Shown here one piece after another: positions 1 through 7,280 of a DNA stretch of 9,464 bases. This stretch comes from an uncultured Anaerostipes sp. GTDB lineage: Bacteria > Bacillota > Clostridia > Lachnospirales > Lachnospiraceae. Below the pieces are notes generated by a model, which was not told the origin of the DNA, ran no database searches, and saw only the letters and a program-made list of their open reading frames with translations. Location of the stretch: the NCBI GenBank assembly GCA_900756035.1, contig CAAEIR010000272.1, positions 1 through 9,464 on the forward strand. The letters are read 5' to 3'. Positions within the stretch are counted from its first letter, which is position 1. Every line of letters begins with the position of its first letter. Position numbers and translations under genes: made by a program.

Positions 1-13
1 GCTTTGAAAAATC

Positions 14-80
14 AAAACCGCCGTTGCGATATACAATATAGGTATGGAAAAGTGCTACCCAGCGACGGTTTTTTTCTTTT
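14..80. terminator. Bidirectional terminator-like structured RNA
   Basis: Positions 14-26 pair with 60-72 over 13 positions, with one C/A mismatch (21/65) and one G-U pair. A second short stem (41-44 GGTA with 56-59 TACC) stacks directly on its 3' side, leaving a 14-base internal loop at 27-40. On the plus strand the stem runs into a T-rich tract (69-80). On the minus strand it is followed by TTTTGATTTTT, so it could end the permease operon as well as a plus-strand gene lying to the left of the window. The large branched loop is unusual for a simple terminator, and a small structured RNA is an alternative. Confidence 0.5.
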
Positions 81-119
81 CTGCCGCCGGGCAGATGGAA
101 TGATAATCAGTTTTTCGTT

Positions 120-2528
120 TTAATCTCGCATTCTTTCAACTAATGATTGTTTGTGGATATATCGGTTCGTAAAAAATGTAATAGCTATCTGTCCCAGAAA
201 GATTGCAACAATTAAAAGAACCGTTGGAATAAATGGGTACTCATATTTGTTTATCATCAATATTTTCGTGTTTTTTATAAAGCGTACCAATATGTAACCT
301 AATCCGTTGCCACATACAAGAGCTAATAATAGTGTACCAAATGTGAAAAACATTCCTTCTCGGTGTATCATTTGCCGGAGCTGTTTGTCTGATAAGCCAA
401 TAGCCTGTAAAATTCCCAATTCTTTTTTTCGGACCAAAATGCTTGTGATCATAGTATTAACAAGGCTGATATATCCAATAATACCAATCACAGCCAATAG
501 TCCATAGATAGTAAACTGGATAGAACGAATTACATGTTCAGCTATACCCATTTCTTCATCATATGCTTTGAATGAAAAATGGGAATTATTCTGTTGCAGT
601 GAGTTCAGTTGTGTTTTTATGCTATCAAATTTTTCTGGACGAACAGTAATGTATAATGCTGTTGTAGGATTTACATCAGTAATCAGGCTTTCCAGTATGT
701 CATCAGCAATTAAGAACGTTTCTTCACTACTGTTTGTACTGGCTAATAAAGTACCAGTAAAAGGGATTTTCCTATTACCATCATAGAGTGTTAATTCTAT
801 CGTATCCCCAATATGAAATCCATATTCTTCAAATAAAATATCCCAAGTGAAAATAATTCCGTTAGATTGTATAAGTTGGTTATAGTCCAGAGAACCACGT
901 TTTAATGTGCCTTTCAAAGAATCTAAATCACCTTCAGAGATTCCCTTCAACTCAACCCGCTGTTCTTCTAATTTTACATTTTCCGGTTCTGCTAATACAG
1001 TATGGTTTTCTTCTATACGTTCCACCCCATTAATAGACATTATTAGATTTTTTAAGCTATCTCCAAAAAAATTTTGTTGTTGGAGGAAATTCAGATTATT
1101 TTCCGGGTATTCCTGATCGTTCAACGCATAATTAAGGCTTATTTCAAAGTCACCTTTTGGCATAAGCATTCTTGCATAGTTTTCTGCTTTCAGATTGTTT
1201 GCGACATTGGCAGTCACCATAAATAAAATTCCAGAGAAACCAAGTGCCAATAGCGTCACTATGGTTCTGCGTTTGTTTCTCTGTAAATTTGCATAACTTA
1301 ATTTTGAGATAGAGAGAGTTTTAAAAGATTTTTTCTGCTTTTTCTTCCCCTGCGGCTCTTGATATCGCATGGCTTCAACTGGTGATATTGCCGACGCCAT
1401 TTTCATTGGTTTTCGGATAGAAACTAATATCGTGAGCAGAACGGCGGCTATGACTGCAAGAACTACAGCAGGATACCAAAATGTATCGACCTCACTTTCG
1501 CCTGTAAATATAATCAACGTAAACATGGCCGCTGTTATGAGGTAGCCTAACAGAATCCCTAACGGAATACCAATAATAGAAAGTGTCATGCTTTCTGTTG
1601 AAAGTAGCCGCCGTATTTGCTTCTTTGTTGCTCCAAGTGCTTTTAACTTGCCCATCTCCTGAATGTTAGATATGACGGAAACATAATAAATACTGTAAAT
1701 TACCATGCCGCCAAGGATAATCACCAAAAGTCCAAATCCAACCATTACCTTCTGCGCTTCTATACTGGGATTAGTCATATAAGTAAGGTATTGGTCGTTG
1801 TAGGAAACGTCCGCTTTACTCAACCCTACATCCTCAGCTATTTCTATACACATTTCCTCGATTTCATCTTTGGCATACTCTTTTTCATTCATAATGCGGA
1901 GATAAGCATTATAGACACGTTTTTCCGGCATAACATTCTGTTCAACGAATTTTTCTGAAATATATGCGCCGTAGACAAGCCGTGTTTCATTTACATTGAG
2001 ATTAGATATATCTTGCTGTTCCAAGATTCCACTAATCACAAATTCAAAATTTTGTATAGCGCCCCCTTGAATCCGTAAGGGTAGCTGTATCTCTTGCCCA
2101 ATTTGCGGTGCTACTCCCAATCGCTCAAACAGAGCAGGAGGCCCGGCAATTTCGTTTGCCTCTGATGGCATATTACCTTCTTTTAATTCTGTTTGTTTAA
2201 TACTTCCTTTTCTTAATACCTCATAATTTAAAAATGCGCTAAGTTTTGAAATTTCTATGGAGGCAATACTTTCCCTTGTCAAAACAGATTCTACATCAGT
2301 ATGATTTTCCAATTTAAAAATCTGTTCTGGTGTAACTCCTTTCAAAATGACATGGTAATTCCCAGCATTTTGTTCGGTTTCTATCTGCTGATAGCGGATA
2401 AAGGTAAAAGCAGAACTGCCGATAGCCATTAGGAGCGTTGTCATTAAAGCAATAGCAATAGCAGTGAGAAAAGATCGTCCCTTATTGTACTTTAAACGGC
2501 TGAATGCTAAATGATAAACTGTTTTCAT
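120..2528 (-). CDS. Duplicated FtsX-type ABC transporter permease (802 aa)
   Basis: Membrane permease of a MacB/LolCDE-like (type VII) ABC system, which moves or extracts lipids, peptides or drugs at the membrane instead of acting as a simple channel. It holds two FtsX units. Predicted membrane helices lie near residues 20-44, 262-286, 315-341 and 352-371, then 423-443, 672-697, 726-748 and 768-787. Large extracytoplasmic domains span about 45-260 and 445-670. Each half carries the typical cytoplasmic coupling-helix stretch after its second helix (EMGKLKALGATKKQIRRLL at 291-309 and KKELGILQAIGLSDKQLRQM at 701-720). The ATG overlaps the TGA of the ATPase gene by four bases (ATGA), with AAGGTGGTGG just upstream, so translation is coupled. 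With 8 helices and two large outer domains it is not a BceB-type 10-helix bacitracin permease. The substrate cannot be read from sequence. It is the last gene of the envelope operon. Confidence 0.92.
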   Translation of the reverse strand: MKTVYHLAFSRLKYNKGRSFLTAIAIALMTTLLMAIGSSAFTFIRYQQIETEQNAGNYHVILKGVTPEQIFKLENHTDVESVLTRESIASIEISKLSAFLNYEVLRKGSIKQTELKEGNMPSEANEIAGPPALFERLGVAPQIGQEIQLPLRIQGGAIQNFEFVISGILEQQDISNLNVNETRLVYGAYISEKFVEQNVMPEKRVYNAYLRIMNEKEYAKDEIEEMCIEIAEDVGLSKADVSYNDQYLTYMTNPSIEAQKVMVGFGLLVIILGGMVIYSIYYVSVISNIQEMGKLKALGATKKQIRRLLSTESMTLSIIGIPLGILLGYLITAAMFTLIIFTGESEVDTFWYPAVVLAVIAAVLLTILVSIRKPMKMASAISPVEAMRYQEPQGKKKQKKSFKTLSISKLSYANLQRNKRRTIVTLLALGFSGILFMVTANVANNLKAENYARMLMPKGDFEISLNYALNDQEYPENNLNFLQQQNFFGDSLKNLIMSINGVERIEENHTVLAEPENVKLEEQRVELKGISEGDLDSLKGTLKRGSLDYNQLIQSNGIIFTWDILFEEYGFHIGDTIELTLYDGNRKIPFTGTLLASTNSSEETFLIADDILESLITDVNPTTALYITVRPEKFDSIKTQLNSLQQNNSHFSFKAYDEEMGIAEHVIRSIQFTIYGLLAVIGIIGYISLVNTMITSILVRKKELGILQAIGLSDKQLRQMIHREGMFFTFGTLLLALVCGNGLGYILVRFIKNTKILMINKYEYPFIPTVLLIVAIFLGQIAITFFTNRYIHKQSLVERMRD

Positions 2529-3196
2529 TCTTCCACCACCTTGCCATCTGTAATTATCAGGTTACGTTTTCCCATCTGTGCAATATCTTCATTATGCGTG
2601 ATTACAATAAGTGTCTGCTCATATTTGAAAGCAGAGGTTTTTAAAAGTGTCATTACTTCATCACTGGTTTTAGAATCGAGGTTTCCTGTCGGCTCGTCTG
2701 CTAAAATGATAGCGGGTTTTGTTGCAAGCGCTCTTGCAATAGCAACACGTTGTTGCTGTCCTCCTGATAATGTATTAGGAAGATTGGTGAGTTTATCAGT
2801 CAGTCCCAGCATTTCGATAATCTCTTTCAGATAGGGCATATCTGGCTTCTTATCATCAAGACCGATAGGCAGGATTATATTCTCCCAAACATTTAACGAG
2901 GGAACCAGATTAAACGCCTGAAAGATAAAACCAATTTTTCGCCTGCGGAATGCAGATAAATCTTCTTCAGACATTTTTGTGATACATTCATTGTCAATCC
3001 AGATTTCTCCTGAAGTGGGAGAATCTAAACCTCCAATTAAATGAAGCAGTGTACTTTTGCCGGAACCGGATTTACCTACAATCGTAACAAAGTCTCCCCG
3101 TTCAATGCGGATTGAAGTATGATTCACCGCATTAAAAGTATTGATTCCAGTGACATATGTTTTTATAAGGTCTTTTGTTTCAAGAATAATATCCAT
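2525..3196 (-). CDS. ABC transporter ATP-binding protein, MacB/LolD-like (223 aa)
   Basis: Cytoplasmic ATPase that powers the FtsX-type permease encoded next. All nucleotide-binding motifs are intact: Walker A GKSGSGKST (41-49), Q-loop Gln93, signature LSGGQ (143-147), Walker B IILADE (163-168), D-loop NLDS (172-175) and H-loop His201. Length and spacing fit the LolD/MacB/YtrE subfamily, and the motif around DEPTGNLDS is typical of it. The ATG lies one base after the glycosyltransferase stop (TAAGATG), and its ribosome binding site AAAGGAG lies inside the last codons of that gene. The 3' end overlaps the permease start by four bases. The product should work as a dimer with one or two permease chains. 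Confidence 0.95.
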   Translation of the reverse strand: MDIILETKDLIKTYVTGINTFNAVNHTSIRIERGDFVTIVGKSGSGKSTLLHLIGGLDSPTSGEIWIDNECITKMSEEDLSAFRRRKIGFIFQAFNLVPSLNVWENIILPIGLDDKKPDMPYLKEIIEMLGLTDKLTNLPNTLSGGQQQRVAIARALATKPAIILADEPTGNLDSKTSDEVMTLLKTSAFKYEQTLIVITHNEDIAQMGKRNLIITDGKVVEE

Positions 3197-3197
3197 C

Positions 3198-4466
3198 TTA
3201 ATAATTCTCCTTTAATAATATGGTTTGATAGTTTCTGCCTAAATGATAATAAAGCCATTGTTCTGCCTGATAGTTTTTTTGTAGATATTGATAATGACTT
3301 AAAATACGAGCCGCAATTATTTTCTCACTGTAACGCTGGGCTGTTCTTCTGGCTCCTATTCTCATTCCTGTAAGAACATTCCGGTTTTTCATAATAAAGA
3401 CTAAGTTTTTCGCCCATTCTTCTGTCGAATCAGTGGAGAGTATTCCATTTTGTCCATTTTCCACAACATCAGCAACACCGGTTGCGTTTATTGCGATAAC
3501 AGGCAGATAAGCGGCCATGGCTTCTAATAGTACAATCCCCTGTGTTTCAGATTTTGAAGAAAATAGAAACAAATCACAAGCCTGATGATAGTCTGGAATC
3601 ATCTGATTGGGTATTTCACCAATAAAAAATACGTTTTTATCAATTCCCAAGTTGGCAGACTGGTTTAGTAAATAGTTCTTATCCTGTCCATCACCTATGA
3701 CAATTACATTGAAAATATCTCCTGACTGTTTTTTTGCTTTTGCAATACCTTGAAGCATGAAGGAAAGATTTTTTTCTTTTGCCAATCTGGAAACAGTGCA
3801 GAAAAGATACTTTTTGCCTTGTAAATAGCGCTGTCGAATCTCTGTAGCCCCAGAGTGGGCTTCAAAACTATTTTCTGGCAAGCCCGTTGGTGCGATATTT
3901 ACGGGCGTATAAAAGTCATACTGTTTTAGGCGCTTTTGAATAGATTCTGTTGGCGCAAAAACCATATCGCATTTCTTAATAAAATAATTGAGATAGCGTT
4001 GTACAATTTGCTCCTGGACAAAGCCGATAATTAATTTTCCAAAGACAGAGCCCTCATTAGCCTTATTTTGCAAATATCCCAGAGGTTTTAAATAATGCAG
4101 ATATTGCTCATATCTTGTGTGATAAGTAAACACGACCGGAATATGTAATTCCTTTCCCAGACGAGTTGCTACATTTCCAATCATAACAGGGTGATGAACA
4201 TGAATTAAATCAATAGCCAGTGTTGAAATGATTCCCTTAACATGATGGTACATAAGACTGGGAACAGGAACCGCACCTGCAATTCTTTTTTGTGTTGTCG
4301 GAAACCGAAACGTATATTCATCATCTGGAACATTGGATTTATAATCTGGAGCAAAAATATAAACAGTATTTCCTAAAGCCCGTAAACTATCTGCAAGACG
4401 CTCAATAGAGATAGGTACTCCACCGACAAACGGTTTATAATTATTTGTCATCATAGCAATCCTCAT
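3198..4466 (-). CDS. GT4-family glycosyltransferase, probably glycolipid-forming (422 aa)
   Basis: Retaining GT-B fold glycosyltransferase. The N-terminal half has the glycine loop in NNYKPFVGGVPISIERLA (8-25) and HHP (91-93). The C-terminal nucleotide-sugar domain has SRLAKEKN (226-233, Arg227 and Lys232) and the EX7E motif with Glu307 and Glu315 in SETQGIVLLEAMA. There is no signal peptide, so it likely acts at the cytoplasmic membrane face. The N-terminal pattern resembles Gram-positive diacylglycerol glucosyltransferases, so addition of a sugar to a membrane lipid is the best guess; another lipid-carrier acceptor is possible. The open frame extends to a TTG at 4484, but ATG 4466 is chosen because GGAGGTGA lies 7 bases before it, and that site contains the TGA of the DedA gene. 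The gap to DedA is then four bases. It is the second gene of the envelope operon. Confidence 0.9.
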   Translation of the reverse strand: MRIAMMTNNYKPFVGGVPISIERLADSLRALGNTVYIFAPDYKSNVPDDEYTFRFPTTQKRIAGAVPVPSLMYHHVKGIISTLAIDLIHVHHPVMIGNVATRLGKELHIPVVFTYHTRYEQYLHYLKPLGYLQNKANEGSVFGKLIIGFVQEQIVQRYLNYFIKKCDMVFAPTESIQKRLKQYDFYTPVNIAPTGLPENSFEAHSGATEIRQRYLQGKKYLFCTVSRLAKEKNLSFMLQGIAKAKKQSGDIFNVIVIGDGQDKNYLLNQSANLGIDKNVFFIGEIPNQMIPDYHQACDLFLFSSKSETQGIVLLEAMAAYLPVIAINATGVADVVENGQNGILSTDSTEEWAKNLVFIMKNRNVLTGMRIGARRTAQRYSEKIIAARILSHYQYLQKNYQAEQWLYYHLGRNYQTILLKENY

Positions 4467-4470
4467 TCCC

Positions 4471-4986
4471 TCACCTCCCCGCAATTAAATTCAATATAGG
4501 TTCTCCAATTATGTACCCGGCTCCGACAAACACCGTATTCCAAACAGTTACGCCGAAAAACGAAGCAATAGAATACCTTGTAAAATCCATCTTCATAATT
4601 CCGGCTGAGATAGAAATTACAGTCCTGATCATCGGAATCAGTTTGCTGAAAAAAATACCATAATAACCTTTGCGCCGGATTAACTCAAATGTGCGGTTTA
4701 TGGCAGGTTCATGCTTCGGGAATTTATTCAGATACCTTTTTAAGAAGGCATTTCCACCATATGCGCCTAAAAAATATAATATCCAGCTTCCAAGTTCTCC
4801 GGCGGCAACAGAAATAGTAATTGCTGACAAGAGGCTAAGTCCTCCTTTTGCGGCATAGACACCAGCCAGCGGCATGATAATCCCGGCTGGAAATCCAGGA
4901 AGATTCAAATATTCCAACAGGACAATAACAAAGATTGCCAAACCACCATAGAGTTCAAAATAGTTAGTAATTAACGTTGTATCCAT
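4471..4986 (-). CDS. DedA-family (SNARE-associated/VTT) membrane protein (171 aa)
   Basis: Integral membrane protein of the DedA superfamily. Some members translocate undecaprenyl phosphate or phospholipids across the membrane, and their loss sensitises bacteria to cationic peptides. The hallmarks are visible: an early re-entrant segment with acidic Glu25 and a Pro-Gly-rich stretch (LNLPGFPAGIIMPLAG, 27-42), a second conserved acid in AGELGSW (Glu64), and the C-terminal signature SKLIPMIRTVISISAGIMKM (114-133) with Pro118, Arg121 and Gly129. At 171 residues it is somewhat shorter than the usual 200 or so, but no core motif is missing. It has a very strong ribosome binding site (AAGGAGGTG at 4991-4999) and is first in a four-gene operon under an apparent response-regulator site. 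Pairing with a lipid-type glycosyltransferase suggests a role in membrane lipid or carrier handling; the exact substrate is unknown. Confidence 0.9.
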   Translation of the reverse strand: MDTTLITNYFELYGGLAIFVIVLLEYLNLPGFPAGIIMPLAGVYAAKGGLSLLSAITISVAAGELGSWILYFLGAYGGNAFLKRYLNKFPKHEPAINRTFELIRRKGYYGIFFSKLIPMIRTVISISAGIMKMDFTRYSIASFFGVTVWNTVFVGAGYIIGEPILNLIAGR

Positions 4987-5017
4987 GTTTCACCTCCTTC
5001 GTACCCTTCCCTAATTT

Positions 5018-5052
5018 ACTTTATCAAAGAATACTTACAGGAACCTTACAGG
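5018..5052 (-). promoter_or_regulatory. Candidate promoter of the DedA operon with response-regulator direct repeats
   Basis: On the minus strand CCTGTAAG occurs twice with an exact 11-base period (5052-5045 and 5041-5034, separated by GTT). A further GTAAG lies 12 bases upstream. Downstream is an extended -10-like TGATAAAGT (5026-5018), but there is no good -35 at the right distance; the repeats occupy that place. Head-to-tail repeats of about one helical turn overlapping a weak -35 are the usual layout for activation by OmpR/PhoB-type regulators, and the window encodes one upstream. The target assignment is inference. Confidence 0.5.
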
Positions 5053-5054
5053 AT

Positions 5055-5077
5055 AGCTTACCGTTGTATAACAGAAG
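5055..5077 (-). repeat. Imperfect 23-base repeat, copy B
   Basis: Matches 5113-5135 at 19 of 23 positions. On the minus strand the two share GTTATACA, three variable bases, then GTAAGCT-type sequence. It lies immediately upstream of the CCTGTAAG repeats. Possible extra operator or the result of a local duplication. Confidence 0.6.
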
Positions 5078-5081
5078 GGAT

Positions 5082-5106
5082 ACTTCGGGCCAACCTGTCC
5101 CGAAGA
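5082..5106. repeat. 25-base palindrome, copy 1 (DedA control region)
   Basis: Layout is 11-3-11: left arm ACTTCGGGCCA (5082-5092), centre ACC, right arm TGTCCCGAAGA (5096-5106). The left arm is identical to that of the palindrome after the relaxase gene (7756-7766). The right arm has two changes (T for G at its third base, A for T at its last), so two of eleven pairs are lost. It sits between the two imperfect 23-base repeats, upstream of the DedA promoter candidate. It has no T tract, so it is not a standard terminator. Confidence 0.65.
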
Positions 5107-5112
5107 TAGCAC

Positions 5113-5135
5113 AGCTTACTTATGTATAACAAAAG
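5113..5135 (-). repeat. Imperfect 23-base repeat, copy A
   Basis: Partner of the repeat at 5055-5077, 58 bases further upstream for the DedA operon. Its end merges with the sensor-kinase terminator stem. The 18-base core (5113-5130) matches copy B at 15 positions, with all three differences adjacent. Confidence 0.6.
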
Positions 5136-5155
5136 ACCGGATTCTCCGGCCTTTT
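5131..5155 (-). terminator. Rho-independent terminator of the two-component operon
   Basis: On the minus strand, five bases after the kinase stop, AAAAGGCCGG and CCGGTCTTTT form a ten-pair stem (one G-U) with loop AGAAT. The 3' arm ends in TCTTTTG, a short T tract. The mirrored sequence gives a similar hairpin on the plus strand. It should separate the sensor operon from the DedA operon, perhaps leakily given the short tract. Confidence 0.7.
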
Positions 5156-5160
5156 ATCAA

Positions 5161-6420
5161 TCAATTTTTAAATTGCAGAATAAAGGTGCTGCCTTTTCCC
5201 GGAGCTGATTTAACACTGATTGTTCCTCCCTGACGTTCCAGAATCATACGGGTCAAATACAGACCGACACCACTTCCTTCTATCTTTTTTATGGCTGGCT
5301 CGTTGGAACGATAAAAGCGCAGAAAAATTTTATTATACTCGCTTTCTTGTATACCGATACCCTCGTCTGTAATTTCAATGCGGGTATAAAAATGTTGTTT
5401 CTGCACGGAAATGTTAATATGGCTGTATTCGGGGCTGTATTTCACTGCATTGTCTAAGACATTGATAATCGCTTCGCTCGTCCAATGCTCATCTAATTGT
5501 AAGGAGATATTTTCAATTTCTTGCAAGGCAATTTCAATATTTTTCTTTCTGGCTTTTTCATAAATTCCATTAACCGCAGTTACAAGTAAATCATTTAGAA
5601 ATACAGGCTGTACGGACAGGGAGATCATGGCAGTCTCCAAACGTGATATGTTCATCAAGCTGGAAATCAACTGCTCCAGCTTTACTAATTGTGTCTGGCT
5701 TCTTTGTAAAAATTCGGCTTTCTCATCAGTGTTCCCAGCATCAAGATACATATAAAAACATGTTTTTAACGCCGCCATCGGTGTTTTTAGTTGGTGAGAT
5801 ATATCTGTGACAAGTGCTTTTGTGCTTTCTTTTTCTTGAATGATTTTCGTATTTTTTGTTTTAATTTGGTGTCCTAACTGTTTTAGGCGGTCGCCTACCT
5901 GATTTATCATAAAATCAATTCGACCTTTGCGAATCGGTTCCGTACTAAATGCAAAAGAGAAATCTTCTGATAAATACTGTTCTAATATCTGCGATAATTT
6001 CAGGTTATAACCGCGGATATTAATATAAATATATAAAAGCAAGGCAAACAGAAACAGGATTGCGGTAATCAGAAAAAAGGCTGTCCAGTTTTTCCATGCA
6101 ATCAGGTAAGAGGCGTAAAGTGTGTTATCCGATAGTAAATGATTCTCGTCATAGCCATATTGATTCAAAATTTTTTCTCCGGTTTCTTGCCAATGTTTTG
6201 TTGGCTTGCGAAGCCCCAAAATAAAATTTTGTTCAAGCTCTGGGTTGTTTTCAAGCACAGCCCCACAGATTTGTTGTACTGTTACCAGTTCTTGCCTGCC
6301 TGCCTCTTTTAACATATCATGTTCTATTTTGGGCAGTACAATAATTTCAGCGGCAAAAATAACAAACAAGAAAATCAGAATTAGCTTGAACAAAAGTGAA
6401 ACCTCTTTTTTGACTATCAT
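5161..6420 (-). CDS. Membrane sensor histidine kinase (419 aa)
   Basis: Class I sensor kinase partner of the response regulator encoded just upstream. Two membrane helices (about 8-30 and 112-134) bracket an extracytoplasmic domain of about 80 residues. A linker leads to the HisKA helix DISHQLKTPMAAL (206-218, phospho-acceptor His209). The ATPase domain has N-box IINVLDNAVKYS (318-329, Asn324), G1 DEGIGI (352-357) and G2 GSGVGL (382-387), all intact. The outer loop makes it unlike the intramembrane-sensing kinases (BceS type) usually paired with peptide-detoxifying ABC modules, where the loop is nearly absent. Its ATG overlaps the regulator stop by four bases (ATGA) and has only a distant GGAG, so it relies on coupled translation. 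The signal is unknown; the downstream envelope genes suggest a cell-surface stress. Confidence 0.93.
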   Translation of the reverse strand: MIVKKEVSLLFKLILIFLFVIFAAEIIVLPKIEHDMLKEAGRQELVTVQQICGAVLENNPELEQNFILGLRKPTKHWQETGEKILNQYGYDENHLLSDNTLYASYLIAWKNWTAFFLITAILFLFALLLYIYINIRGYNLKLSQILEQYLSEDFSFAFSTEPIRKGRIDFMINQVGDRLKQLGHQIKTKNTKIIQEKESTKALVTDISHQLKTPMAALKTCFYMYLDAGNTDEKAEFLQRSQTQLVKLEQLISSLMNISRLETAMISLSVQPVFLNDLLVTAVNGIYEKARKKNIEIALQEIENISLQLDEHWTSEAIINVLDNAVKYSPEYSHINISVQKQHFYTRIEITDEGIGIQESEYNKIFLRFYRSNEPAIKKIEGSGVGLYLTRMILERQGGTISVKSAPGKGSTFILQFKN

Positions 6421-7106
6421 TTGGTGTCACACTCCATTTCCCAGACATATCCTAATCCGCGCACATTTTTAATATAAACAGGATTGGAGGGGTCTGTTTC
6501 GATTTTTTCCCTAAGCCGCCGGATATTAACAGCAACAGCATTTTCATCTACATAGTCTGAATTAATATCCCATAAGTGTTCAAGTAGTTGGTTGCGGGAA
6601 AGAATACGTCGTGGATTTTCAATAAAGACCGTCAATAACTTCCAATCCGTTGGTGTGATGGAGAGGGGAGTATCACCTTTTGTAACACGCTTTTCGTCTA
6701 AAAAGAAGGTGAGTTCTCCTGAATGAATTACCGTATCAAGTGACCTAGCGTTACGTTTTAATATGGCGTTGATTTTTGAGATAAGCACACTCATACTGAA
6801 TGGTTTTGTTATATAATCATCAGCCCCCATTTCGTAGCCGGTTATCATATCCACCTCTGTATCTAAGGCGGTTAGGAATAGAAAAAGTACATCACTTTTT
6901 TTGCGGAGAGTGTTGCAGACGTCTAGGCCAGTTCCGTCAGGTAAGCCAATATCGCAAATGACAAGATCAATTTTATTATTGTGAAATATATATAAACCTT
7001 CGGTTACAGTGGAGGCAGAGAAAACCGTATAGCCTTCTTTTTTTAATTTTAGGCTAATTCCACGATTGAGATTTTCTTCATCTTCAATAAGTAATATGTT
7101 TTGCAT
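6417..7106 (-). CDS. OmpR/PhoB-family response regulator (229 aa)
   Basis: DNA-binding regulator of the two-component pair. The receiver domain (2-118) has the acidic pocket EDEE (8-11), phospho-acceptor Asp52 in CDIGLPDG, Thr79 and Lys101 in KPF. The winged-helix domain (about 128-224) ends with the typical VNIRRLREKIE and IKNVRGLGYVWE stretches. The longest frame begins at a TTG (7112), but AAGGAG lies directly against that codon, while ATG 7106 is six bases beyond it. The ATG start also gives the normal family N-terminus MQNILLIEDEE. It is transcribed from a strong promoter at 7159-7187 and its stop overlaps the kinase start. The probable target is the direct-repeat site ahead of the DedA gene. 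No copy of that repeat is seen at its own promoter, so autoregulation is not evident. Confidence 0.95.
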   Translation of the reverse strand: MQNILLIEDEENLNRGISLKLKKEGYTVFSASTVTEGLYIFHNNKIDLVICDIGLPDGTGLDVCNTLRKKSDVLFLFLTALDTEVDMITGYEMGADDYITKPFSMSVLISKINAILKRNARSLDTVIHSGELTFFLDEKRVTKGDTPLSITPTDWKLLTVFIENPRRILSRNQLLEHLWDINSDYVDENAVAVNIRRLREKIETDPSNPVYIKNVRGLGYVWEMECDTK

Positions 7107-7158
7107 AGGCAACTCCTTATGTATATTGTGTTAAACTTTATTACATTAAACCACATAC

Positions 7159-7187
7159 ATTATATATGAACATCTTTTTCATGGCAA
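7159..7187 (-). promoter_or_regulatory. Sigma-A promoter of the response regulator operon
   Basis: On the minus strand TTGCCA (7187-7182, five of six consensus bases) is followed after exactly 17 bases by a perfect TATAAT (7164-7159). The expected start is near 7152, giving a leader of about 45 bases to the ATG at 7106. Confidence 0.75.
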
Positions 7188-7196
7188 CATTATAAT
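7167..7196 (+). promoter_or_regulatory. Candidate promoter of the XRE regulator gene
   Basis: TGAACA (7167-7172, four of six) and a perfect TATAAT (7191-7196) are 18 bases apart. The element overlaps the opposite-facing regulator promoter almost completely, so the two polymerase sites should exclude each other. The leader would be about 80 bases. An alternative weaker -10, TACAAT at 7261-7266, would give a leader of about 12 bases. Confidence 0.45.
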
Positions 7197-7246
7197 AATA
7201 TGAAATAAAATACTACTCTGCATAAAATTCTATTACATTCCAATAC

Positions 7247-7280
7247 TATCACCTGAAATGTACAATGACATAGGGTGATA
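7247..7280 (+). promoter_or_regulatory. Inverted repeat covering the XRE ribosome binding site
   Basis: TATCACC (7247-7253) and GGTGATA (7274-7280) are perfect complements 20 bases apart. The right arm is the only plausible ribosome binding site (AGGGTGA) of the XRE gene. The repeat could be an operator for self-control by the XRE protein, or in a long leader RNA a hairpin that hides the ribosome site. A TGTACA palindrome (7259-7264) lies near its centre. Confidence 0.45.

Noticed and set aside
80..95. Hairpin TCTGCC-GCCG-GGCAGA after the permease gene, as a terminator
   Set aside because: On the minus strand it is followed by A residues and not T, and on the plus strand the T tract precedes it. 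It lacks a usable terminator tail in either direction.
2525..6420. A BceRS-BceAB-type bacitracin resistance module
   Set aside because: The kinase has an outer loop of about 80 residues instead of almost none, and the permease shows two FtsX units with about 8 helices and two large outer domains, not the 10-helix BceB layout.
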